The notes under the pieces are model-generated. The model saw only the letters and a program-made list of their open reading frames with translations. It made no database searches and had not been told where the DNA came from. 64,000 nt of DNA from Cucumis sativus (taxonomy: Eukaryota > Streptophyta > Magnoliopsida > Cucurbitales > Cucurbitaceae): NCBI RefSeq assembly GCF_000004075.3, contig NC_026660.2:26353498-26417497 (forward strand), in the 5' to 3' direction. Position numbers and translations under genes: made by a program. This document shows, piece by piece, positions 25,301-41,700 of the stretch (position 1 is the first letter of the stretch; each line of letters opens with the position of its first letter).

Positions 25301-28300
25301 TCTTCTTTTAGAGTTACAATCAACCATAGTCTTTTAGTAATAGTTCGAATAATTGAATTATTTTTTTAAAAACATTAAATTAATATTTTATATTTATATA
25401 ACTAAACCCTCCTTTATTATTATTATTATGAAAACTCTTTTTAACACACAAAATGTCGAAATTATTTTAACAAAATAAATTAAAATGATTAGTTTAATTA
25501 AGTTAAAAAGTAAAAGTTGCATCATACAATTACCCTTCTAATTATTAATCGGACAATCCTGGAAACACACACAGGTATTAAAATTTGACTACAAAATTTA
25601 AATAAAATGTGGAGGAAAGTATTATTATGTATATATATAATTATGAATTAAGATAATTTGAAAAACGTGATGATTTTATAAGTCAAAGGCGTTGGAAGTT
25701 GGAAGGCCCAACAGAAGCTTCCTTTCCTCCACCGCACCCTCTCATTAAATCAACAAACAAAATTTGCCATCTCATATATATTCTTTTTTCTCCCCCACAA
25801 AAAGAGAAAAAACTAAATATACTTTTTCAGAAATTACTAAGCTTATTCGTTTCGGGAACTCAAACTTAGCAGGAGTGATGATGGGATCTTATACAAAACT
25901 CTGAGCAACTTTTATTATATTCCAAGTGCCTGTTTTAAAATCAACCCTAATTTTAAACTCATGGGCTGAATTGTATTTACTTGGGATTGGATTTCAATTT
26001 TTTGTTCCACTTCTAAGCAAATGTTTTTGTACTGAGGTTGTGCCATTGGAGCTAATTATAATCTCAGTTTCTCTTAGTTTTTTTGAATTCAAATAATAGA
26101 TATAAAATACTCTACAACTCTTCCTAATTGGTTTTGTCTCCTACATTTTTATAGTCTACATATTTTATGTATACAAAAAACATCTTAGCTTTTCTTATGA
26201 GATTTTTTTGCTCTCCTTTAATTTTCTTACAGTTAATTTAATACGACTTATAAGTGGGGGATGGACTTGTCACTTCCAGCCTGGGGCTGTGCCCCTCCAT
26301 TTCCTTTACTGTATATGTACATATATCCCTCACCTCTTTTTCTTTTCCTTTTTCAATTCTTTTTAAATATGCGTATTAGTTTTTTTTAACATATTTACCT
26401 GATTTATTTTCAAATTTTTAACTGTTAAAAGTCTCTTTTTCAAATTTGTATACATAGGTGTCTTTCTAAAACTAATCAAAATTTGAGATATTTTCAATAT
26501 AGCAAAATAAAATAAAATATAACAAAAAAAAATTTAATTTGATCAATATAGACAATAAATACTAATTTCACATTTTGTCCAGAACAAACAAGTTCTTCTG
26601 AGAATAGAAACAAGTTTCTGTTTTTTCTCCTTTTTCTTCCTTTGATAAAAATAGAAAATTAAATATACAAATAATCTTAAAACCATTAATAAGCTTATAA
26701 AAGAACAATTGTGGTTCTCATTTTCTTAACTCTGACAAGTGACAACAATTAATATCTAATATGATAGAAATTGATAAGAGGTTCACAGCTCATTTTAATT
26801 TTATTGGCATTACAAACTATCGTTTTTAATTTAATTTAGTACCAAGGGGGAAATTAATTAAATGCTATATATGATTCCAAACATTATGTTTAATGGATTT
26901 GATTCCAAGATAATGATGTGATGGTCAATTCCAACTAAATAAAAGAGAGAAAAGTTTTTTTTTCTTGTTTTGCAAATTTCCTAATTAATTATATGAATCT
27001 TAATAATCAGTATAGCCCCATTCCAAACATTATTATGATATTAACAAGTTGAACCCAATAGCCAAAACAATAACTTGTCCTAACCAAATGATTAAGTCGT
27101 GGCATCAACGTCATTGGCTAATCATGGTTTTATCAACTTTATTCAGATATTGCTTTTAAATAATTCTTTCACGTACTCATTAGTATAAATGAAAATTAAA
27201 CTGTTAAGTCCCTCTTCCTTCTTTTTCTTTTACTAATTATTTTTAAGGTTATAATACATTTTTTTCTCTTCAAACTAAAATAATAATTAAGTCTAATATA
27301 TTTTTAAATATGTTAGATTTTAGTTTATAAATTTTAGTAGAGCAATGATTTAGGTTTTATATATTTTACAATTTATAGTGAATAGAGTATGCTTTAATGA
27401 AATTTCATGTGTAGATTGAAAAATTCATAAATCAAATTTATTAAGAACTATTTGCTCTATGTAACAAAAAAAAATTGAAGTTTAATTTTAATGAGATTTT
27501 TTTTATAATAGGAACTAAATTGTTACTCAATGTAAATTATAGCAATTAATTAAAGTAGTTCAAGGCCAAATTTTTACCAACAAAATTGTTAGTTTTGTGA
27601 TAGTTTAGATACAAAATATTTTTTTAAGAAAACATAATATGGTGTGTAGAGGATAATGAAAAATATAATTGAAATTATCTGTCTCAATTCTCAACATGTT
27701 TGGTTTATGTTTGGCAAATGACAATTAAAACTTTCAATATTTCTTTCCTTAGAATGATTAGAGACGCAAATTAATTATGCAAGGACTTTAAAAAGGGATC
27801 AAAATCTATTAAACACATCTACAATAAATATGAAACATAAATAAAAAAGGAATAAGTTTAGATTTTTGTTCCAATTATGTGATACGGTAGCTCTAACAAA
27901 TCCTATATAACAACAACAACAATAATACATTTCTCACACATTCCAATATATATAATTAGTTTCTCTCTCTCTCTCTAGATTTTGATAATCTATTCAATTA
28001 GATGCTAATTAATCGAAATCCAATTGAAATTAAATAATCATGTACTATATATTCCCTAAATTCAGAAAAGACAAGCACACGGTGCGAGGAAAAAGAAAAT
28101 AAAGTGTATATGTGGTATTATATGTAAACAAATATTTATATAAATACATCAGCAATTAATTCATAAATTCAAGGAATTAATAAAACCCAGAAATAAAAAG
28201 AAAATATATAAATATGATTAAGAAGTTAAAGTTGGATATTTCTATGTGATTGAGAGATCTCTCTTGACATGATCTTCGCAGATAGCAACTTTAGAGAGAA

Positions 28301-29324
28301 ACTATTAATTAATTATGAAACTTTGTCCAATATTGGAGCTCTAATAAAATAGGTTGATGTTTAAAAAATAATACAAATAAATAAAGAACTAAAATTAGGG
28401 TTGAGAAAGGTGATTGCTTTGGCATTAAGACAAAAACTTAATTTCAATTTTTTTTTTTTTTTTTTTTTTTTTATAAAAAAAATGTAGTTAAATTTTAGAG
28501 TTTGGTTGGGACATTTGTATTATGTGTATAAGGAAATTTAAGGTCCTAATGTTATATTAAAGTTTGAAATGTCATGTTGGTCTAAATTAGGTTAAACTCC
28601 CAATTATTGGAGATTGCCATATCTCTATATCCAAAGTCAAAGGTCTTAGCTAGTTTTGTGATGTGTTATGTGCTTTGTTCCTATATTCTTTTAACACAAA
28701 TTTTATGTAAGATGATTTTTTGGATAATAATGTTCCTAAACATCCTCAAAAGGTTTTTGATTAATATTGAGAAAGAGATAGATATACTTCATTAGCCATG
28801 CAAAGAAACAAGCTATTAATCTATAAATTAGAACCACAATATCTAATAAAGCTTAGATCTAGTAGGAACAAAAGTACAATCATTGATATTCCATCATCTC
28901 AAATCTAAACGTAGTTTCTAGGGGTTGTTTGCAAAATTTCCATATTCCTTTTCAAATGATAGCTTCCCTTGACCTTTGTGTAAACTCAAATTTTAACATT
29001 TGAAAAGTTTTTCGATATTTGTGTTATGTAGACACCATCGTATGTGTTGGTATACTATCAATATTTGAATATAGATACCTTAAGAATGTTACTCTCCTCT
29101 CTCACGCTCTATATCTTATTCATACAAACATGCATTTGATCATCTACCAAAATTACACACCACAACACAGCACATACAACTTTTAACTCTTTGTTATAAA
29201 TATATTAATTATGTAATCCTAATGCCAACAATATAATCTTTTCAACGCATTATCCATTGTCATTCATATGGAATTAAGCTATATATTAATATTTTTTGTG
29301 CATATATATTGATATATTAAAATC
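22315..29324. other. Intergenic region between bHLH genes B and C
   Basis: About 7 kb, the longest gene-free stretch in the window and very AT-rich. It holds a CT microsatellite, a TATG/TA repeat at 24674-24709, a 25-base T run at 28448-28472, a short CT run near 27961, and a more complex block at 24040-24330. No coding region is supportable. Confidence 0.55.
22868..22935. repeat. CT microsatellite with short TCACAGCTCTCT duplication
   Basis: A long CT run (22871-22894) is followed by two copies of a TTCACAGCTCTC unit and then CTTT-type repeats. Confidence 0.85.
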
Positions 29325-31239
29325 CTATATGAACTCGATCAAAGTCTCTCTTAGCTTCTTCCCGAGATCCATAGGTGTCATGCAAAAACCAGCCTCCATC
29401 TACAACAAATTAACCAAACATTATTATTTATAACCAATCAAATTTATCCAAAAATTAACAATGGTTAATTTTTTTTTCACCTCGGCAATAATGGTTATGT
29501 CAAGTCTGGATTGACCAAATGGAAAAACGCAGCTATTCACAATTGTAAGCTTAAGCTTCTCTATTTCGCTTACTATGCTCGTATAACATCCTTTGTGTTT
29601 CTTGCAATGAATTCTTACCAAAACATCCTTCTCCAAAACTCTTGTTTCTATTGTAGGAACTGATCGAACCGAAAACCTGCCACCATTCTCATCCAATGAA
29701 AAGGTTTCGTTATCAAAGTCGGAGTCGAGATTGATTGTTTTCACAAACACGACTGATTTAATTACTCTCTTCTGCTCCTTTTCTTTTTCCTCAGCCCATT
29801 TGAGACGTTCTTGAAGCTCTTTCACAAACTTGATAGCTCCACCAAGCACCGAAGCTTTGTCCCTCTTTCACCAAAAATATATTCTTTCATTTGTATCTAT
29901 TTAGATATCCTTTTCCAAAGTTTATTCATTATATATTATTTTTCTTTTAGTCCTTTGATATATATATATATATATATCAATATAGCAAATGAAATAAATC
30001 TAATTGTAGTTAAATCATCTAGAATTAAAAAAATGTAACATAACAAAACTATAGCAACCAATAAACCCTATCATTTACTTGTTAGCACCTCATAAAGGAT
30101 GAGGAAGATAATACTATACAAAAGAACCTCTTTCTACATTTAAACAAAATAAAAACACCTAGAGAGGATGTAAAAGCTGCAATAGCATGAATAGTTTTAA
30201 TTTGTTCTACTGTTTAAAAACGCGTAAAAAAAAAAAAAAACCAAAACTTTAATATGTTTTTCCCTCAGATGAGTAATCCTAATTCAGAAAAATAAATCTC
30301 CCTAACGAGCAGGATTAATAATAACCTCTCCCTCAAGTGAAAGTGAGGGGTTAAGCTTGGAGCACTCTTATAGCTCAAACGCTTTCAAACCCTCCACTGA
30401 AACCTCAACTTGGAGAACTGTATGACCATCGTGATCCTGAAAGATCCACTTAAGCCCGCCGGCCACCATGGAGGACATTAACCCTTTTTTGTTCTTAGCA
30501 ATTAGAGTGTTTTTTGTTTTTTTTTCACAATTATTTCTTGGAAGTTCTACTAATCTCTATCTGTATATGCAATAAATGCAAAATTCAATCATATTAGAAA
30601 ATATAAAGAAATTATGTCCTAACAGATACCAACCCTAATTATAAATAAACTAATTAAAGATCAAAGAAATAAAATACATATATAAGAGGGAAACTAAAGT
30701 TTAATTAGTTAAAAACACCTACCTTAATGAGGCCGGGGATGAGAGCTGAAAGAGCAATAAAGTTTTGTCTTATCTTTTCTCTTCTTCTTCTCTCAGCTAT
30801 AACATGTTCTGAATTATTATTATTATGATTATGATTTGGAAGCTGACCCATTATTATTGTTGAACAATAATCCTTCTTAATTTCATGCTCTTCTTCTTCA
30901 AATCCAATTAAATTCCCATAATCATCAAACTTATAATTCTCAATTTCACCTGAATAATCCCCAAATGAAATCAACTGGCCGGAACTTCTCGAATTATTGA
31001 CTTTTTCCATCGCCGGAAAATTCAGCTCATCCAGTGTATAATCATGAGGGTATTTCTTCATCCTCTCGTATTCATATGAACACTCCATCATTTCCTATAA
31101 TTAAAAAAAAAAAATCCATTAATTCAATTCCAAATATTATTAAGAGCACATATATTAATTATTAAAATCAATAAGCATCAAGAATTTAATTAATTTAGCT
31201 TACTAGTTCGGATAACCATTTGGCCGATGAGATTTCCAT
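29325..31239 (-). CDS. bHLH transcription factor, subgroup IVa (tandem copy C)
   Basis: Four exons join to 288 aa: 31204-31239, 30723-31094, 29481-29864, 29325-29399. Exon 1 (MEISSAKWLSEL) and the 25-codon last exon match copies A and B in length and phase. The bHLH domain is about residues 107-158. Its basic helix HVIAERRRREK keeps the contact residues, followed by RQNFIALSALIPGL where A and B have SQRF.ALSALIPDL. The second helix begins RDKASVLGGAI. The ACT-like region has VLVRIHCKKHKGC and LDITIIAE. The N-terminal spacer is shorter and more acidic, with an EEEEHE stretch. It is the most divergent of the three copies in coding sequence and promoter. Intron 2 (29865-30722) carries a GC-rich island. 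The family assignment is firm; the target genes are unknown. Confidence 0.94.
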
Positions 31240-31330
31240 CAAAGAAACGATAAGTATTATTATTTTTGCTTTCAACTGAGGGAAAAAAATGGAGGAATTG
31301 AAGTTGACATTCGAGCATATCACTCTATTT

Positions 31331-31338
31331 ATTATATA
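31331..31338 (-). promoter_or_regulatory. Candidate TATA box of bHLH gene C
   Basis: The minus strand reads TATATAAT about 92 bases upstream of the start codon, close to the spacing in gene A. No CACGTG is seen upstream of it. Confidence 0.45.
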
Positions 31339-34300
31339 GATTTAAAAAAAAAAAGAATAAAATAAAGGATATATATATATACAACATATGAACAAATTGA
31401 AGGCCAAGACTATGATATATATGGAAATAACAAATTTAATTTGTTATACCTTTGACTTAAAATGAATGAAGTGATTATTATTTTTGCTAATATATTAGGA
31501 AAATTGAACTATACATTTGGAGGCTCTTTCTAAGACTTATATTGAGGTTTTGGGGAACTTTTCTTTTTATACTTATCGTTTTAATGCAGGAATTATTTAA
31601 ACTTTTTTTTAGGCATAAAAGTTGAATCACCATCCATCTCTCCTTCAACCAACCAAAAAATTGGAAATTTGATGAATTGATTCACACTATTTCCTAAAAA
31701 AGAAGAAAATTATAAATAAAAGGATGATAATGGTGGGGAAACCAAAATAGTTTCTTCTGACTAAATATGGCATTTCGAAGCATATAATTATATCATTGCT
31801 CTCTCAAAAGAACATGCAATCATACAACCATTTTTTTTTAAAGTTCAAAAGAAAAAGACGAAACTGGGAGCATATTTATGTTGTAAAAGTCTAAAGTTTA
31901 ACAGAGCAAACTTTTTAAAGTTAAATTAATATTTCTATACTAATCATTTTTATATATTTTATAAATTAGAAAGTTTCTATCTTATGTTGTTTTCCATATC
32001 TATGTTATGTTAGTTATCTTATTTATTTTGACTTAACTGTGCTCACTCTATTATTCAAGTTGTATTTTAGATCTAAAAAATACTTTAGTAAATTATAGAA
32101 TACACACATATATTCCACTTCTTATCACTCACACCAAAAATTAATTAAAAAAATTATATATATATATAAATTTAGTGCATAAAGATAGACGATATGTTGA
32201 ATGCACATCACATGTTTTTCTTTAGACTATCAATTTTATAAAACAAACAAATTTTCACTTTGAAAAATTAATGTAATCTGCAAAATAATAGTGAGAAAAA
32301 TGTATTACATCTCTATTAATTTGTATCAATTAAAATTCTTTAACAACTATTAAATTAGATCCTTTTGGTTGTGATTCAATTTTATTAATTAAAATATAAT
32401 CGATCCAAGTTTACATAAATTTTAAAAAATAAGTAAGGAGGAGAAGTTATCTTTTGGTCTTAATTAAATTAAATCTATTGGTGTCGTTATATCGAAGAAA
32501 ACTGATTGTTGTGTGAATGAGAAGATTGAAGAAAAGAAACTACGGCTTGGCATCAAGACCTTTAAAATAATATAAGAGGATAAGTAGACGAATGTTTTTA
32601 AATGTTAACAATAATTTGTACGAAAATTTATAAAATTGAGATCCATCAAAATATTTTAAGTTAAAATGAATTTTTTTAAAGGTACATGAATACTGCATCC
32701 AAAATGTAATTTTCAGTGATTGTGCATATATATAAAGGAAATTTTTTATGAGGGATTTTCTTTGTTCAGTTTTAAAAACATGTTCTATTATGCAATTATA
32801 CTAAAAATGATTGTATATTGCATTATATATATATATATATATATAATAATTTATGTGTTATTAAAAGTCATTATATTAGCCGACCTAAGTACCTTGCTCT
32901 ATGATCAAGACACTATTGTTAAAAATCGATGGTGACTAAATTGAGTAAGATAGTAGCTAATTAAAGTGAATAATACATAACGGTTTTACATGAAAAATTC
33001 CTAAACAAATTAGGATAAAAATTAGAAGCAAACTCTCATTTGATAAACTTTAAAAACTTCAAAAATATTACTTAGTTCATATACTTTTTATTTTAGTTCA
33101 CATACTTCGTAATCGTAATATTGGAGACAAAATCATGTTTTCATTGATGAAGTCATCAATAGGTCACCAATTAACCATTTTTTCCTTTTTCCATTCATCA
33201 AAACCCTAATGGACAACGTTCTGTGGTGTCACAACGTTTACACTTTTCTTTGAATCAATTTTGTGTCATATCAACAAAGTCTATTCCATACTCCAAGAAA
33301 AGAATTGTCAACAAATATTGAAAAACGAATAGGAGGTATAGTTAGAACCTTGAAAAACAAGTGTTGTCATTCATATAACTCTAAGGGGCTCAACATTGCT
33401 CTGTAAAGAAGGGAATCAACTCGGCAACAGAAACATAAGCATTTGACCAAAATGAGCAAACACCAATGGAACCTAATTAGGAGGAAGAGCTTTATGCAAC
33501 AATTAATAATAGACAAAATGGAGTAAGGAGACTCAAAGGGCTCGATTCACGGTCCAATGTTGAATCCATACAATGATAACAGCATAAGGCTATTAAGTTT
33601 CTTCATTTGAGTTCAACCTCAACCAGCTAATCACACTCATGTTCATTTCTAAAAAAACTTCTCTTATCGTGTGTAAATTAAGAAGACCTTGATGTTTTTT
33701 AGTCATGGAAAAAACTCAAACTCGTGTGAAGTTTACAATTCTCCTCTAACTCCAACTCTTTAAGCGAAACAAAGGAATTAAAATTCAACTCGACTGCAGT
33801 TTCTACAACATACCATAGTCTCATGTTCCTACTGCCAGCAAGGCAGAAACAGAGTAGTCAAATGCACTGATGAATAAGAAATCAATCTTGTTACGATATA
33901 GTTTTAACTCTCAAGTCTTGTACTCTTGTTTTGAAAACAAATCAAATGGCCCAACATCAAACCAATAAAGCTACGAGTCACAAAATGACTCATACCCTAC
34001 CTTCGATTGAAATGAAGACAATTAGGTTTGAGGAGTTGCAGTTAGTTTGTGCCTCTGTTGACACGTCCATCTGTATCTAAGCCTAAGTTTTTTACTCTTC
34101 TTTTGTTATGTCCACAAAGTGAATACTGTTGGAATCAGTTTTTTCCACAGGGTCAGCGTTTTTGTGGACCATTTCTCAGCTTCAGTGAGTCTGCGTCATT
34201 CATTCCCTGTACAACCCTAATTATAAGTACATCGGAGGTCCTGAAGAGGCATTCTTGGGGCTCACTAGCCACTACCACTCTCCTTACAGCCTGAAAATCA

Positions 34301-34598
34301 TACTTATACAACATTCTGGGGAAATTAAAGAAAATGGAAAGAAAATACCATTCCTAACTCCTGGATGGAGCAAACAAACTACTCTACATCCACAAACGCC
34401 ACCAAATCTGTGATAGCAGACGTTAGGGTGATGATAACAGAGATGCTAAGCATAGAAACAAAACTTACATGCTCAACTTTTCAAAAGTTATGTTCTCAAC
34501 AGTTTATAACTACTTAAACTAAGTTACAAGTACTGTGCCACCACGACAGAGTTATATGTTCAAACCTTGATCGTGGATTGCTTTGATAAATGAACTAA
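31339..34598. other. Intergenic region upstream of bHLH gene C
   Basis: About 3.3 kb. The left 1.8 kb is AT-rich with TA runs near 32150 and 32823-32845. From about 33150 to 34560 the composition is less extreme. Part of that may be the 3' UTR of the WD40 gene or an old degenerate repeat. No gene is supportable. Confidence 0.5.
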
Positions 34599-38742
<4,144 letters not shown>

Positions 38743-41700
38743 CTATGATAATTGCTTATACAACAGGTCTGAAACTGTGGTAAGCTCATTAGAATGAATG
38801 TACCTTCTGTTGCTCGATAAATCCCCAACTATAGATGATGATGACATGCAGCTCCCACCATGAAAAGAATGACTTGTCATATCCAGATATGACTTGTAAG
38901 GATCTTGAGGATAATTCTCAGGAGAACCAAACGACATATTTGGCTTCGCATCGACATTCCTCACCCTTGAATATGCTGGTGGTGAGAAGTCGGGACATGG
39001 AAAGTCACAGTTCTGGCTTCCTTCCCTGCAAAAGATGCATATGATAAATGCGATATGAGTGATTATCTAAACAAACATCATGCTAAGATGAACTTGAATA
39101 TCCAGCATATATGTACTCTATTCCAGAAGATGGGCCAACTGATGTAGATCTACTAGAAGAGAGATTGGCCGACTGCTTTTCAAGAAGCCCCAGAGAAGAA
39201 GTCATTGTCCAGCCTTCAATTGTCAGACCCTGCTTGGCTGCAAGGTGCAATATCTGCTTCTCATCAAGTCCCAGTCCCATGAGCAGGTTCCACAAGTTTT
39301 TCAGAGATTCTCGCTGATTGTGAATGACTTGATCTCTCATTGCCATCTCTAACTGAAGCTCGGAATTAGCCATTCCCTATAGTGTTTGTCAAACGTTAGG
39401 TTCTGAAGAAAATTACAGAACCATACATTTATGGAATAAGCCATCCACATGATCTACAAAATTCTTTAAACAGTCATTTTTCTTCACAGATTACCTGAAC
39501 TTCTATTCAATTTCATCTTTTTTTTTCCACTCCCAAATTTCTAAAACTGACCGCATTCAACTGAAGTAAGGAAAATCAGGTCCAGAGACAGACCAAAATA
39601 AGTCAAAAGTATCGAGCCAAGTTGATTTTCATTTTCCCATCTTTAATAAGATAACTTGCCTAGTGTTTGGAAAAAGTAATTTCTCAATGACCGACTATGC
39701 CCCTCTTTACAAAATCAAAATCAATGCATTTTAAGAGAGTGTGGGTATGAAGAAAGCTTGAATGTGATGCTTGAATATAATTACATTTTTATAAACTAAT
39801 TAAACATTCAAAGTTAAATTATAATATTTACAGTTTTTTAATAAATTGGTTCTAACTTTTTTTAGTATAGATGAATAGGTTCATACAAAACTTTAAAATG
39901 TTTTTATTTATTTATTTATTTTTATTTTGAAAAAGCATATCAGAAATTAACTTTGTTGTATCATTAATCTCATTTGCCTTTTCATATCTTTATCTGAACA
40001 ATGCATATTTATCTTGTATGTCACCACCGGTGCTTTGTCATAAAATCCTATACATTATATATGGTCGAGCAAATCAACTCTTCTAATCTAAGATCAATCC
40101 AGAATAAACTAACCAGCAGTCTATACTGACTAAGTATCTGCAAATAGGTTTTATTCCCATTTCTACTAACAGCATTGTCAATCATGCCTTGAAGTTGACA
40201 CCGCTGCTTTTCATTTGCTTCAATTTCCTAAAGAATTAGAAGTAGAATTAGTATTACAGGTACTGTACAATTTGTATGGATATTAAAGGGAGACTTAAGC
40301 ATAGCCCCATACCTTTTGATAATTAATTCCTGCTTCATCATTGTCGCGAATGTTATCTAAAATCACCAGCCGTCGGGAAATCAAATCCTCTACGATTGCT
40401 CCATCCATTTCAAGAGCCTGGGAGCGTGAAAGTGTGAGCCACAGTCAAAAACACTAAATTATGCTTTTTATATCATAATAATAAAAATCAATAGAGAAAA
40501 CATAAGAAAAGTTGCAAATTAACGATGGACCTGATGTTTTGCAATAATGTCATCAAGTTGTTGGAGTTCTGAACGATTATTAAGGTTGGTTTCTTCTAGC
40601 TCTGACATAGCCTTCTGTAAGTTTATTCTTTCCTGAACGTTCTCACTTATTTCATGACTTACGATATCCAACCAAGACAACTCATCATCTGCTGCTTTTT
40701 CCACAGGTTTACTAGTGAGCTGAGATTCCTTTTCAGCAAGTGTCTTCTTCAATTGACAAACCTCAGTCTGAAGAAATCAAATAACTAGGGATAAATATAT
40801 GGGTCAACAATCTTTAAGAAAGAAATTAAATTAACAGACCACCTGAAGACTATCAATCATCCGCTGGTAGTCTGATACATGGGTGTCTACTGCTCCAATG
40901 TTTTTCTGGAAAACAGAAATTTTTTAGATCCGTGTAATGGCAATTGACAATTATCATCTACAACCATCAAAGTCACGTAAACAGATCTTTGCAGAAAATC
41001 ACGTCATTTCTTGTTTTAAATAAGAGACAACTCAAACAAATAACTTCATAAAACCATTAACTTAACAAAGTAGAACATCCGGTTGGAATTTAAAAGGATG
41101 CAATGTCATACTGCATGAAAGGGAGAAAAGAAAGAGCACTTGTACCAAAATAAAAGTAATTTTATTAATTGGAAAAAAAAAAGCTTAGAATCCCCTCCCC
41201 CCAACCTAAAGTTTAAATCCGAATGTGAGATCCCAAGGACTGAAAATTTGACCTGGACGTGTGTCTTAATTTCCTTTGCTCGGTCAGCATATTTCAATGT
41301 ATTCACAGTGTGATGATACTGAACATCTGCAGGTGATATCGTAGCAATCATCACAGTCTGAGAATTACCACTTAAACCATCTTTCAAAATTCGTGTCAAT
41401 TTACTGCAAAAATAAATAGTAAATAAAGAATGAAAACCAGCTATGATGCCCAGAAATAAAGTTTCAGGCTTTAGTTCTTTTAGTTAAGATGTTATAATAA
41501 CTGACATAAATACCTGTTCCGGTAAGGGACATAAGCGAGACCTTTTTTCTGCTGTTTTCCCAACGCATTTATGCAGTTTGCTAAAGCAAGGAGTGAACGA
41601 TTAATGTTAGCTCCATCCCTCAACTTTTGGCCAGCATTATTTGTCTCAGTAGCCCGTTCACTACCAGCAAGATCTACAAGTGCAAGTTTCCCATGCAAGA

